DNA of 12,204 bases from Halobacteriovoraceae bacterium (GTDB taxonomy: Bacteria > Bdellovibrionota > Bacteriovoracia > Bacteriovoracales > Bacteriovoracaceae), in contig JABJPQ010000320.1 of the NCBI GenBank assembly GCA_018663815.1, positions 1-12,204 of the forward strand, written 5' to 3'. Under the pieces are notes generated by a model, which saw nothing but the letters and a program-made list of their open reading frames with translations, made no database searches and was not told where the DNA came from. The translations under genes were made by a program, and so were the position numbers. How positions within the stretch are numbered: the first letter of the stretch is position 1; every line of letters starts with the position of its first letter. This document shows positions 1 to 7,708 of this stretch, one piece after another.

Positions 1-1802
1 CAGAAATTCTCTCGACAATGAATCTTATCACAGATGACCCTATACCTGGCTATCCTGACTGGAGTATTCAGGAGATGAGAATTTATCAACAAGATGATCA
101 GACAAACTTGTGTCCGATATATTTTTCAGTATCGCGCTACGCAAGCCTTAATAATACCTCTATGGGAGCAGCGACTAAAAATTTCTGGATCATACTTAAT
201 TGTACTGTAGTGGGTACATTAGTGACATACTGTTCAAGTATTGAGAAGTATAACAATGGTCTTTGGGACTATGTTACAGATGGCGTTCCAACTGATGGCA
301 TTCACTTCTCTGGAGGTGGTTCGGTTGGAATTGGAGTTAATCCTCCAATTCGTCAACTACACTCAGCTTCAGCAACAGTTTCTAATGAATTTATAATGGA
401 AGTAGAGGATGGGCTGGCAGATTGGAAAAAATGGAATTTTGTCGTTGCTGGTGGTGCAGCTAATGCACAAAATATGTACCTAAGAATACTTAATGACGTA
501 GGAGCTGCATCATCAATGGATGCGATGACTTGGCTCGCTAACGGTAATGTCGGTGTTGGTTCAATGGCACCAGCTGCTAAACTTGACGTTGTTGGCGATA
601 TCACAGCGAGCACAACGATAACAGCAGGTACAGGGCTGACAGTCACAGCGGGAGATGCAGCTATTACAGATGGTAATTTGACTGTTACCGGAGCTGGTAA
701 CGGCACTATAACAGCAGCCTCTGATATCACAACAACTGCTGGTGCCCTTCTTTTTACCGACGTCAATAATAGAATTGCTAAGCCAGCAGCAAACGAATTG
801 GCTTTCTATACAAACAATAGCGAAAAAATGTCTATAAACTCAACTGGTATTGTTGATATACAAAATGGAGTATTAGTACTTAACAAAGGAAACGGAAGCG
901 TAGGAACAAACTCCGATATTTACTTTAACGGCCAAGGATTAATTGCCTCTCAAAGCAGTCTTTATATTAATATTGACAGCGATAATAACCAAGCAAATGC
1001 GAGTCTTTTTATTAAAACAAACGCGGAAACAAGCGGCGGGCTAACTCTTCTCAAAGTTGATGAAGACGGAACTGTCACAACCACAAACAAAGTCTTGTTA
1101 GATACAGCTAGTATTGGCGCATTTGATGCTGTAGCCCCAGGGACTAAAGTCGCAAACACACACGCTGTAAACAAACAGTGGGTGTGGGATTTTTTAACAG
1201 GCATCCAAGCAGGTGCGATGACCGACGCTCAAAGGGAAGCTATTGTTGCACATATTTTGGCCGGAACAACTGCTGATAATTATGCAGAGCTTGAAACTGC
1301 TATTCACAGTAGTCTTAACAGTACTTCTGCAGTTTGTGGAGATGATACCTGGACGAAATCAGTCGTACTTACAGGCGGCGTTGTTACCAATACATGTGGA
1401 GGATTTTCAGCAAATGTGACAATGCCAGGAGCCTTGATAGTGACAACAAACCTAACCGTCTCCTCCGACAAACGCCTAAAAAAGAACATCAAAAAACTAG
1501 ATAGCTCCCTGGCAAAAATCATCCGCCTAGAAGGAGTTGAATACTTTTGGAAAGACCGAAAGAAATCAAAAAGAAAACAAATCGGGCTTATCGCGCAAGA
1601 GTTATTAAAGGTATTTCCCGAGCTAGTTGAGAAAAGCCCTGGCGATAAATATTACTCTGTTAATTATATTGGACTTATCGCGCCCCTAATTGAGGCGACT
1701 AAAGAGCAACAAGAACAAATCGAAGAATTAAAGCAAGAAAACGAGCAAATGCGACGGTTTTTATGCGATAAATTTAATAACGAAGCCCAGTTTTGCAACT
1801 AG
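1..1802 (+). CDS. Phage-fibre-like surface protein with C-terminal peptidase S74 chaperone domain (5' partial)
   Basis: The reading frame is open to the left edge (codons from position 3) and the first ATG at 18 has no ribosome binding site, so the true start probably lies outside the window. Residues are numbered from that ATG. Residues 98-106 and about 175-195 carry the Gly-rich NGNVGVG...KLDVVGDI type of motif typical of trimeric beta-rich fibre shafts. A Thr/Ala/Gly-rich stretch without hydrophobic segments follows. Cys440 and Cys460 could form a disulfide. At 482-491 is the S74 signature SSDKRLKKNI. By analogy with phage endosialidase, Ser483 and Lys488 would form the self-cleavage dyad and the C-terminal domain would be released after trimer folding. 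Later S74 landmarks are IGLIAQEL, FPELV and YIGLIAPLIEA, then a short coiled coil (EEQ/KQEN type). Similar proteins in Bdellovibrio are surface fibres for prey recognition; that role here is inference. It is not in an operon with the next gene. Confidence 0.85.
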   Translation, partial: EILSTMNLITDDPIPGYPDWSIQEMRIYQQDDQTNLCPIYFSVSRYASLNNTSMGAATKNFWIILNCTVVGTLVTYCSSIEKYNNGLWDYVTDGVPTDGIHFSGGGSVGIGVNPPIRQLHSASATVSNEFIMEVEDGLADWKKWNFVVAGGAANAQNMYLRILNDVGAASSMDAMTWLANGNVGVGSMAPAAKLDVVGDITASTTITAGTGLTVTAGDAAITDGNLTVTGAGNGTITAASDITTTAGALLFTDVNNRIAKPAANELAFYTNNSEKMSINSTGIVDIQNGVLVLNKGNGSVGTNSDIYFNGQGLIASQSSLYINIDSDNNQANASLFIKTNAETSGGLTLLKVDEDGTVTTTNKVLLDTASIGAFDAVAPGTKVANTHAVNKQWVWDFLTGIQAGAMTDAQREAIVAHILAGTTADNYAELETAIHSSLNSTSAVCGDDTWTKSVVLTGGVVTNTCGGFSANVTMPGALIVTTNLTVSSDKRLKKNIKKLDSSLAKIIRLEGVEYFWKDRKKSKRKQIGLIAQELLKVFPELVEKSPGDKYYSVNYIGLIAPLIEATKEQQEQIEELKQENEQMRRFLCDKFNNEAQFCN

Positions 1803-1807
1803 CTACC

Positions 1808-1838
1808 TGTAAGTATTAGGATCCTCTTAATATTTACA
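1808..1838 (+). terminator. 14-bp hairpin after the S74 gene
   Basis: An inverted repeat starts 6 nt past the stop codon. The arms are 1808-1821 and 1825-1838, with a TCC loop. All 14 positions pair in RNA, two of them as G-U. The stem is AT-rich and is followed only by a weak T-rich stretch (TAGCTTT), so it is either a modest intrinsic terminator or an mRNA 3'-end protector for the fibre gene. It fills much of the 73-bp gap before the response regulator. Confidence 0.55.
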
Positions 1839-1875
1839 TAGCTTTAAAGTAGAAATTCACCTATTATTATAAAGT

Positions 1876-2247
1876 ATGCAGAATAAAAAAAAATATAAGC
1901 TACTCATTGTCGATGATGAGGTTGATCTATGTAAGTTTGTTCAGTTGTGCTTAGATGAAGATCTCTTTCAAGTTGAGTACACTCACTCAGGCCAGGATGC
2001 TTTCAAAATATTATCTCACCAAAATTATGATTTAGTCCTCTCTGATATAAAAATGAAAAGAGGTGACGGGATTGAACTTTTAACAAATATCCGAACTCTC
2101 CCATCCCCTCCTTGCGTCGTCATCATGACTGCATATTCAGAAGTCAGCAAAGAGGAAATTCTAAAAACCGGAGCTAAGGCCATATTGGTCAAACCATTTG
2201 ATCTTGATGAGCTCGAAGAAGCATTAGAGAAATGTTTTACTAACTAA
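1876..2247 (+). CDS. Stand-alone receiver-domain response regulator (CheY/NtrC-type receiver)
   Basis: This is a 123-residue cytoplasmic protein made of one phosphoacceptor receiver domain with no output domain. The acidic pocket is Asp13-Asp14, the phosphorylation site is Asp57 (in LVLSDIKM), the switch Thr is Thr85 (IMTAYS) and the conserved Lys is Lys106 (VKPF). The residue after DxxM is Lys61 rather than the usual Pro. No histidine kinase lies next to it, so its partner is unknown. The receiver resembles those of NtrC-family regulators (SDIKM, DGIELL) at least as much as CheY. There is no good Shine-Dalgarno. A TATTAT box ends only 5-8 nt before the ATG, which could mean a very short or leaderless transcript, but no convincing -35 box was found. 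Its 3' end overlaps the convergent feoB by 8 bp. Confidence 0.9.
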   Translation: MQNKKKYKLLIVDDEVDLCKFVQLCLDEDLFQVEYTHSGQDAFKILSHQNYDLVLSDIKMKRGDGIELLTNIRTLPSPPCVVIMTAYSEVSKEEILKTGAKAILVKPFDLDELEEALEKCFTN

Positions 2248-4099
2248 ACAGCAAATAAGTAATCCAAGCAAAGAAATAGGCTAAAAAAAATGTATAGGCC
2301 AAATAGATCAGCGGGTATTTATACCCGTCAGTTTCTTTTTTCATCACGGCTAAAGTCGAGATACATTGAGGAGAAAAAACAAACCAAATCAATAACGACA
2401 ATAGTGTCGCAAGAGAGTAAGTATCAGATAGCTGATGGGATAGGTTTCCAATATAATGATCATCCTCTGGATCAGCGCCCTCACTTACAAAAACTGTTCC
2501 AAGTGAGACAACTAATAATTCTCGAGCACCAAAACTAGGAATAAGTGCAGTCGTTAATCTCCAATCAAAACCAAGGGGTTTAAATATCGGTTCGAACGTT
2601 TTTCCAATCGATGCCGCGTAAGAATAATGAATGGCCGGCTTATCAGCTCCCATAGGTTTTTTTGGGAAAGTAACCAAACCCCATATTAAAATCGACAATA
2701 CTAAAATAATCGTGCCCGCTTTTTTTATAAATATCCAACCTTTTTGCACGGAACCTTTAACAACGTTTTTTAAAGATGGCATTCTATAGGGTGGTAGCTC
2801 CATTAGCAGATAACTTGGACTGGCCGGTGCGATCATTTTTTTGGCCATAAAAGCCACAACAAATGCGGAAATAATTCCAAATAAATATAATCCCATCAAT
2901 ACCAATCCAGGTAGGCTCAAAAATCCGAAAACTCTTTCATTCGGTACAATAACTGCAATAAGTAAGGTGTACACAGGAAGTCTGGCTGAACAAGCCGTTA
3001 AGGGGGCAATTAAAATGGTGATCATGCGCTGTCGATAGTTTTGAATTATTCTAGCAGACATTATGCCTGGAATGGCACAAGCATGGGAAGAAAGCAAAGG
3101 AACAACTGCTCTTCCCGGAAGTCCTAATTTTCTCATTAAGTAATCAAGTGAAAAAGCCACTCGCCCTAGGTAACCAAAGTCTTCTAAAAAATAAATAATA
3201 AAAAATAAAAAGACAATATGAGGAATAAAAACCAAAATACCACCAACGCCAGCAATGACTCCATCCACAAGCAAGGACTTTAAAAGACCATCAGCTAAAT
3301 GTTGTGAGGTAAATAAACCTAACCAAGAAAAGAAACCTTCAATAAGTCCCATAAATGGATCGGCCCAAGCGAATAGTAATTGAAAAATAAAAGTGAGTAC
3401 AAATAGTAAGATAACAGGACCAAAAATAGGATGTAAAAATAGATTATCTAATTTTGACGTCAAGCTATCGGGACGAATCTTATCCACAATAATATCTTTT
3501 AATAAAGTATCCATGGCCTGCAATTTGTCTTTCACATAATTAGGTTCCTTAATCTTTTTTTGAAAATCAGGAGGTATTGAAAAAGGAGTAGCTCGCATTT
3601 GTTCATAGCTTGTTATCAGTTGTGCTAAATCTGTAACTCCACTTTTATTAGTTGCTATAGTTGGAATTATTTTTCTATTTCCTAATTTTTCACTCAAAAG
3701 TTTAAGATCAATTGTTTGGCCTCTTTGATTAGCAATATCCATCATATTGAGCGCAACAACATAATTAACTCCCAGCTCATTAAGTTGAGAAGCGAGGTAG
3801 AGAGACTTTTTTAAACTGGTCGCATCTATTACCAAGATAAAAAAAGAGATTTTATCTGCTGTATTTTTTTGAAAAATATAATCTTTGGTCACTTTCTCAT
3901 CCAAAGTTGAGACATCAAGCGTATAGATTCCGGGCAAATCAATAATTTCATGCTGTGAATGGCCATTAAGAGTGCCTGATCTTTTTTCCACCGTGACGCC
4001 GGGAAAGTTAGCCACTCTTTGGCGATTGTTAGTCAATTGATTAAAAAGAGCTGATTTCCCAGAGTTAGGTAAACCTATAAGTCCTATTGATTTCATCAT
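2240..4099 (-). CDS. feoB: Ferrous iron transporter FeoB
   Basis: This inner-membrane Fe(II) transporter has an N-terminal G-protein domain and 619 residues. The G motifs are all visible: G1 GLPNSGKS (9-16), switch-I Thr36 in the VANFPGVTVE region, G3 DLPG (54-57), G4 NMMD (118-121) and a G5-like ATNKSG (149-154). About 37 residues separate G5 from the conserved stretch leading into the membrane part, so the helical GDI region looks shorter than in the ~770-residue E. coli protein. Membrane helices begin near residue 222. The first Gate region includes the conserved-Cys motif SSHACAIPGIM, and the second Gate the SFGARELLVVSLGT segment. It starts with ATGATG; the first ATG overlaps the feoA stop as ATGA, so the pair is translationally coupled. 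No feoC is present. It converges on the response regulator with an 8-bp overlap. Confidence 0.97.
   Translation of the reverse strand: MMKSIGLIGLPNSGKSALFNQLTNNRQRVANFPGVTVEKRSGTLNGHSQHEIIDLPGIYTLDVSTLDEKVTKDYIFQKNTADKISFFILVIDATSLKKSLYLASQLNELGVNYVVALNMMDIANQRGQTIDLKLLSEKLGNRKIIPTIATNKSGVTDLAQLITSYEQMRATPFSIPPDFQKKIKEPNYVKDKLQAMDTLLKDIIVDKIRPDSLTSKLDNLFLHPIFGPVILLFVLTFIFQLLFAWADPFMGLIEGFFSWLGLFTSQHLADGLLKSLLVDGVIAGVGGILVFIPHIVFLFFIIYFLEDFGYLGRVAFSLDYLMRKLGLPGRAVVPLLSSHACAIPGIMSARIIQNYRQRMITILIAPLTACSARLPVYTLLIAVIVPNERVFGFLSLPGLVLMGLYLFGIISAFVVAFMAKKMIAPASPSYLLMELPPYRMPSLKNVVKGSVQKGWIFIKKAGTIILVLSILIWGLVTFPKKPMGADKPAIHYSYAASIGKTFEPIFKPLGFDWRLTTALIPSFGARELLVVSLGTVFVSEGADPEDDHYIGNLSHQLSDTYSLATLLSLLIWFVFSPQCISTLAVMKKETDGYKYPLIYLAYTFFLAYFFAWITYLLFS
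2312..2341 (+). terminator. Intrinsic terminator of the response regulator, inside feoB
   Basis: A GC-rich hairpin CGGGTAT/ATACCCG (arms 2312-2318 and 2321-2327) is followed after 4 nt by TTTCTTTTTT. It sits 65 nt downstream of the response regulator stop and within the antisense of the last ~100 nt of feoB. The orientation of the T-run fits termination on the plus strand only. Confidence 0.65.
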
Positions 4100-4329
4100 T
4101 GTTTTAACTCAATCGTAATATTTTTGGCCATGGAAGTGGTGATTGCCACTTGAACACCACTAATTTCAAAAAGTAGTGGGTCTTTAAATATGGGAGCCTT
4201 TCGAATCAGTTTAATCATTTCTCCTGGAACAATACCTAATTGATAAAGCCGGGCCAATACTTTTTCATCGGGATAATTGACCCCAACAACCTGATAATCT
4301 TGTTTAATTTGCGCATCGTCTAATAACAT
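4096..4329 (-). CDS. feoA: FeoA, small SH3-like ferrous iron transport protein
   Basis: This 77-residue cytoplasmic protein has the FeoA fold pattern. An LYQLGIVPGEMIKLIRKAP segment matches the family's LGLxPGxxVxVxRxAP motif, followed by DPLLFEISGVQVAI and a last strand. FeoA is thought to bind FeoB and modulate it. An AGG three to five bases into the leader (4335-4337, spacing 5) supports the ATG at 4329. The stop TGA overlaps the feoB start. The length is normal for the family. A dyad/hairpin immediately precedes the ribosome binding site and is the only candidate control element seen. No clear Fur box was recognised. Confidence 0.95.
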   Translation of the reverse strand: MLLDDAQIKQDYQVVGVNYPDEKVLARLYQLGIVPGEMIKLIRKAPIFKDPLLFEISGVQVAITTSMAKNITIELKQ

Positions 4330-4337
4330 AGCAACCT

Positions 4338-4373
4338 GTTTGGTATGTGAAACTTAGATAGCATGTACCAAAC
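4338..4373 (-). promoter_or_regulatory. Inverted repeat in the feoA leader
   Basis: The arms are GTTTGGTA (4338-4345) and TACCAAAC (4366-4373), perfect over 8 bp. Two mismatches and two further pairs (TG/CA) follow, leaving a 12-nt centre. On the minus strand the structure ends exactly at the AGG of the feoA ribosome binding site, and a TATCTA box, a possible -10, lies in its centre. It could be an operator over the promoter or an mRNA hairpin that gates feoA translation. There is no T-run after it, so it is a poor terminator. Confidence 0.45.
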
Positions 4374-4432
4374 ACAAAAAACTAAGTCTATGATTTTAAT
4401 TAGGAATTACAAAAAACAAGTTAAAATAACAA

Positions 4433-6745
4433 CTAATAGTGAGATGATTTATATTCAGAGTCCATATGACTACTCAAAAAGACACTTTGTTTAGCCTCTT
4501 TAAAAATTGCTTGCAAATCTCCAACGAGACTCTGCTCTACGGACTCTATCTCGCTTTGGAAAATATTTAGTTTTTTTCTGAGCATTTTTACTTCCGAATC
4601 ACTTAGCTTTAATTGTTGTTGCTCATAATCTGAGCTTATATCAGCAAGTTGACTTTGATTGGAACTAAGAATGAGTTGAGATTTACTCATGAGAAGCTCA
4701 AGTCCTGAAATATTCTTATCCAGGTTTTCAACATGGCCATCAAAAACTTCAAAGGAGCTAAGAGTTTTATCCACGGCCTGCTTAACTTTATCAACACTGG
4801 CCTGGCCCTCAACTCTATTAACCTGGCTTTTTAACTGTTTAAGTTCATGGCCTAGTTTTAATTTAAACTCATACATTATCGTTTTATTATCTCGTAATTC
4901 ATCTTTATATTGGTTTAGTTTTGGTAAGGATTTAATTACATCCTGTGAAATTTCTTTTAGTTTATTTATCTTACCAACACCATTTTTAAGAGCATTATTA
5001 TTAGCATGAATCAGCTCCAGGTCACTAGAGTTAGCCTTTTCTAGTTTATGGCTTAGATTCATAAGTGTTATAATATTTTTCTTAAATGATTTAAGTAGTT
5101 CAATATTATTGCGACTACTTACAATTTTTTCACCTAGATTTCCCCTAACATTTTCATCTCGCTGCTGATGAAAGCTCAGTTTATTATGCAAAGATTCAAT
5201 TTCACTTATTAAACGTTGATTTTCATTTGTCACTTTTGTGTGTAGCTCTAAAAACTCATTGTAAACGTCACTAATATCAGCAATATTAAAATCACTTTCA
5301 AGGTCTTCACTTGCTTGGAATTGATCTTCTTGCATCATGGTCAAACTTCTCCTTATAGGTGAAATAAGACTTTGAGCTTGATCTTGTATCGTTTCTTCTA
5401 GGTTTGTTAAATCATAAAAGAAAAGCATAATCCTGGTCTGACCTTGATAATCAACAGGAGAGACAAACATTTCATAAGGACGAGCAGGACTGGTATCATT
5501 AGGTTTCACATGAACTTGATAAATTCCAGCAATTTGATGCTTTAAAGCTTCTAGGATAGGATCATTATTGCCAAGATTTGTAAGTTTGCTTAGGTAATCC
5601 CAGCTCATGTAATCTTTATTTATTTCATCCTCTGAGATCTTCCAATCCTCACAAAATTGTTTATTGGCCCATTGAACTTTTAGGTTCTTATCTAGTAGGA
5701 CAGAAGAAAGAGGAAGAGCATCTTGAAAAACACTTCCAAAGCTCATTCTCTTATTGAGATAATCAGACATTGTATGAGTATGCCGTATAAATTCAGGAGA
5801 AAATCCTTCTCCTGCAAGCATTTCTCCTGCCAGAAGGTTTTTATCAATAAAAATTTTCATCTTTTTTTCAAAGCTCATTTGAGCGGAGCGAAAATAAAAG
5901 CGATTAAGTAAAAAGCTCACCAAGAAAAGAATGAGTGATAAAAAAGCAATCGCTCCAAACCCCATAACATAATATTTTCCAATTTGTTCTATTTGAATTT
6001 TTTGTAAAGTAATTTCAGGGGCAACAGTACTCATCCATTTTTGCATGAGCTTATTTGCTTCGGCATAGATTTGATAAAAGAATTTTCTCTCATCAACATA
6101 TTTTTTGAGCATGTTAATTTCAATTTTTAAATTTGAAAGTCGGCTTATGACTTCGGCTTTATCTTTGCGAGGAAGCACAGAGTTGCCAATAATTTTTTCC
6201 ATTGTTGAAAACTCACGACTGAGGCTGCTTACCAAAGAGGTTAGTTTTTTCTTATTAAGATGTCCGCTTGTTTGAGATAAAACTCTATCACTCATGCGAG
6301 AGAGAGTCCTCCAGTTGTTTTTTTGTACATAATGATAAAAAGTGGCCATTTTACCATTAAAAACTTTAATCACTTTTTCAACTTTTGAAAAGGAGATTAA
6401 GTTTGCTGAAGATGTTTTTAACTTTTGAAGATCTGCTTGTAAAAGGACAAATTCTTGAACCTCGACTTGATCATTTATTTTTTTAAAATCTTTTTCAATA
6501 TCTTTTATTTTTATTATAGCTTGTTTAGGATTTTCATTAGTAATCAATTGTTTTACATCCTTGAAAACATTCTTTGATTCGTATGTTTCAATGATAAAAC
6601 TAGCTTTATGCAGATCCTGCCCTCGACTCCCATTAACAAACCCTAACTTCCAAAAATAAAGAACGATTCCTAAGGTGCATATAAATATAATAAGAAATGA
6701 AGCCTGATAATACTTCACAATATTTTTTAAGAATTTTTCAATCAT
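4433..6745 (-). CDS. Two-TM membrane protein with periplasmic helical domain, PAS domain and long coiled coil; function unknown
   Basis: The ATG at 6745 is preferred because AGAGG precedes it with 5-nt spacing. The frame can extend to a GTG at 6790 that lacks a ribosome binding site. The resulting protein has 770 residues. TM1 is at about 16-36 and TM2 at about 258-283. The ~220-residue region between them is predicted periplasmic and nearly all helical, like four-helix-bundle sensor domains. Residues about 345-450 look like a PAS domain (a LLDKNLKVQWANKQF core, ending in FFYDLTNLEE). The last ~320 residues are Lys/Glu/Gln/Ser-rich heptads, a long coiled coil. No HAMP, histidine kinase H-box or ATPase, GGDEF, or chemoreceptor hairpin-tip signature was seen. 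The arrangement resembles a chemoreceptor or sensor kinase whose output has been replaced. It lies between fliA and feoA on the same strand, so a motility link is suggested only by position. Confidence 0.8.
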   Translation of the reverse strand: MIEKFLKNIVKYYQASFLIIFICTLGIVLYFWKLGFVNGSRGQDLHKASFIIETYESKNVFKDVKQLITNENPKQAIIKIKDIEKDFKKINDQVEVQEFVLLQADLQKLKTSSANLISFSKVEKVIKVFNGKMATFYHYVQKNNWRTLSRMSDRVLSQTSGHLNKKKLTSLVSSLSREFSTMEKIIGNSVLPRKDKAEVISRLSNLKIEINMLKKYVDERKFFYQIYAEANKLMQKWMSTVAPEITLQKIQIEQIGKYYVMGFGAIAFLSLILFLVSFLLNRFYFRSAQMSFEKKMKIFIDKNLLAGEMLAGEGFSPEFIRHTHTMSDYLNKRMSFGSVFQDALPLSSVLLDKNLKVQWANKQFCEDWKISEDEINKDYMSWDYLSKLTNLGNNDPILEALKHQIAGIYQVHVKPNDTSPARPYEMFVSPVDYQGQTRIMLFFYDLTNLEETIQDQAQSLISPIRRSLTMMQEDQFQASEDLESDFNIADISDVYNEFLELHTKVTNENQRLISEIESLHNKLSFHQQRDENVRGNLGEKIVSSRNNIELLKSFKKNIITLMNLSHKLEKANSSDLELIHANNNALKNGVGKINKLKEISQDVIKSLPKLNQYKDELRDNKTIMYEFKLKLGHELKQLKSQVNRVEGQASVDKVKQAVDKTLSSFEVFDGHVENLDKNISGLELLMSKSQLILSSNQSQLADISSDYEQQQLKLSDSEVKMLRKKLNIFQSEIESVEQSLVGDLQAIFKEAKQSVFLSSHMDSEYKSSHY

Positions 6746-6750
6746 CCTAA

Positions 6751-6755
6751 CCTCT
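6751..6755 (-). promoter_or_regulatory. Ribosome binding site deciding the PAS-protein start
   Basis: AGAGG on the minus strand stands 5 nt before the ATG at 6745. The upstream GTG at 6790 has only an AT-rich leader. This favours the shorter 770-residue protein. Confidence 0.7.
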
Positions 6756-6864
6756 AAGTTAACACTTCCATGTGCACTTTTTTTAAGCACTTAATACGAC
6801 TATAGTATCTAATATTTTCAGTATTTTTGTAAAGTTAAGAATGAAAAAATATTTTTTGAGATAA

Positions 6865-6888
6865 GCCAGAAGCCTTGATACTTCTGGC
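6865..6888 (-). terminator. Hairpin after fliA
   Basis: A perfect 8-bp stem GCCAGAAG/CTTCTGGC with an 8-nt loop begins 11 nt past the fliA stop. On the minus strand it is followed by TTATCTC and then by a 14-bp A6TAT6 palindrome (6844-6857), so the T-run comes late. On the plus strand it is followed by CCCTTTTATTTATT, a better tract, but no plus-strand gene feeds it. It probably marks the end of the flh-fliA transcript. The rest of the 154-bp gap to the PAS gene is AT-rich, and I could not assign a clear promoter in it. Confidence 0.55.
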
Positions 6889-6899
6889 CCTTTTATTTA

Positions 6900-7685
6900 T
6901 TAAATAGCTATATCTTCATATGATTCAAAATCATTTTTAAGTTTTGCTTTTAACTTTAATATTGCTTGTGTATGTAATTGAGAAACGCGAGACTCTGTCA
7001 CATCCAAAACTTGACCGATCTCCTTTAGGTTTAAATCTTCAAAATAGTAAAGAGAAAGGACAAGCCTTTGTTTTTCAGGTAAAGATTTTATGCCCTCTTT
7101 TATAATCTTTTGGGCCCTTTTATAGTTTACTGCTGAGAATGGATTTGATGATCTTCTATGTTCAAGAAGTCCCATCATTAATTTCTTATCTCCACGACTA
7201 AACGTTGTTGAATCATCAATATTAAGTAATGAGACAGACTTGGACTTATTTATCATTTCATGAAACTCTTCGAGATTACACTCGAGGGAAGCACACATTT
7301 CATCATCTGTAGCAGGTCTTCCAAGGTCTCGTTCTAACTTAGCGTATGTTCTTTCAAGTTGCTTAGATTTTTCTCTGACTGATCTAGGAACCCAATCCTG
7401 AGAGCGTAGCTCATCTAAGATTGAACCTCTAATTCTGAACTCAGCATAGGTTTTAAATTTATTATCACGTGAAGAATCAAATTTTTCGATGGCATCCATT
7501 AAGCCAATTACTCCACACGAGATTAAATCATCAAGCTCAATATTAGCCGGTAATCTCGATGCTATTTTTTGAGCAATAAAACGAACCAAAGGAGCGTATT
7601 CAACAACAATTTTGTCCTTTACACCTGGTTCCATCGTACATCTGTAATCTTTTAAATTTTTTAGTTTAGCCGTTAGTGATGACAT
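6900..7685 (-). CDS. fliA: Flagellar sigma factor FliA (sigma-28)
   Basis: This 261-residue group 3 sigma factor directs RNA polymerase to late flagellar and chemotaxis promoters. Region 2 spans about 26-102: DDLISCGVIGLMDAIEKFD, then the FKTYAEFRIRGSILDELR and DWVPRSVR stretches that are hallmarks of FliA. Region 3 is about 108-155. Region 4 is about 190-250, with its helix-turn-helix in LKEIGQVLDVTESRVSQLH. Length and motifs are typical. The ATG at 7685 has AAGGAG 7 nt upstream. It lies 23 bp after flhG and ends the flhA-flhF-flhG-fliA series, the order known from polarly flagellated bacteria. The anti-sigma factor FlgM is not in the window. Confidence 0.97.
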   Translation of the reverse strand: MSSLTAKLKNLKDYRCTMEPGVKDKIVVEYAPLVRFIAQKIASRLPANIELDDLISCGVIGLMDAIEKFDSSRDNKFKTYAEFRIRGSILDELRSQDWVPRSVREKSKQLERTYAKLERDLGRPATDDEMCASLECNLEEFHEMINKSKSVSLLNIDDSTTFSRGDKKLMMGLLEHRRSSNPFSAVNYKRAQKIIKEGIKSLPEKQRLVLSLYYFEDLNLKEIGQVLDVTESRVSQLHTQAILKLKAKLKNDFESYEDIAI

Positions 7686-7708
7686 TAAGCTTCTCCTTAA
7701 GCGTGTGA

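Noticed and set aside
353..1522. Three minus-strand open frames opposite the S74 gene (353-766, 962-1204, 1304-1522)
   Set aside because: They lie antisense to a well-supported gene, have low-complexity translations and no ribosome binding sites.
1635..1653. GGCGATAA resembling a sigma-28 -10 element
   Set aside because: It lies inside conserved S74 coding sequence with no matching TAAAGTTT element at the right spacing; the same holds for the GGCGATAT near 594.
1..1802. The S74 gene as part of a prophage
   Set aside because: No integrase, capsid, tail or lysis genes are in the window; the only phage-like element is the S74 domain itself, which is also common in bacterial fibres. The missing upstream sequence could change this.
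1845..1872. TAAAGTAG followed by TTATTATAA as a possible sigma-28 promoter of the response regulator
   Set aside because: The first half fits, but the -10 half lacks the CCGATAA core; it matches only the final ATAA.
6746..6790. N-terminal extension of the PAS protein to the GTG at 6790
   Set aside because: No ribosome binding site precedes the GTG, while AGAGG at correct spacing precedes the ATG at 6745.
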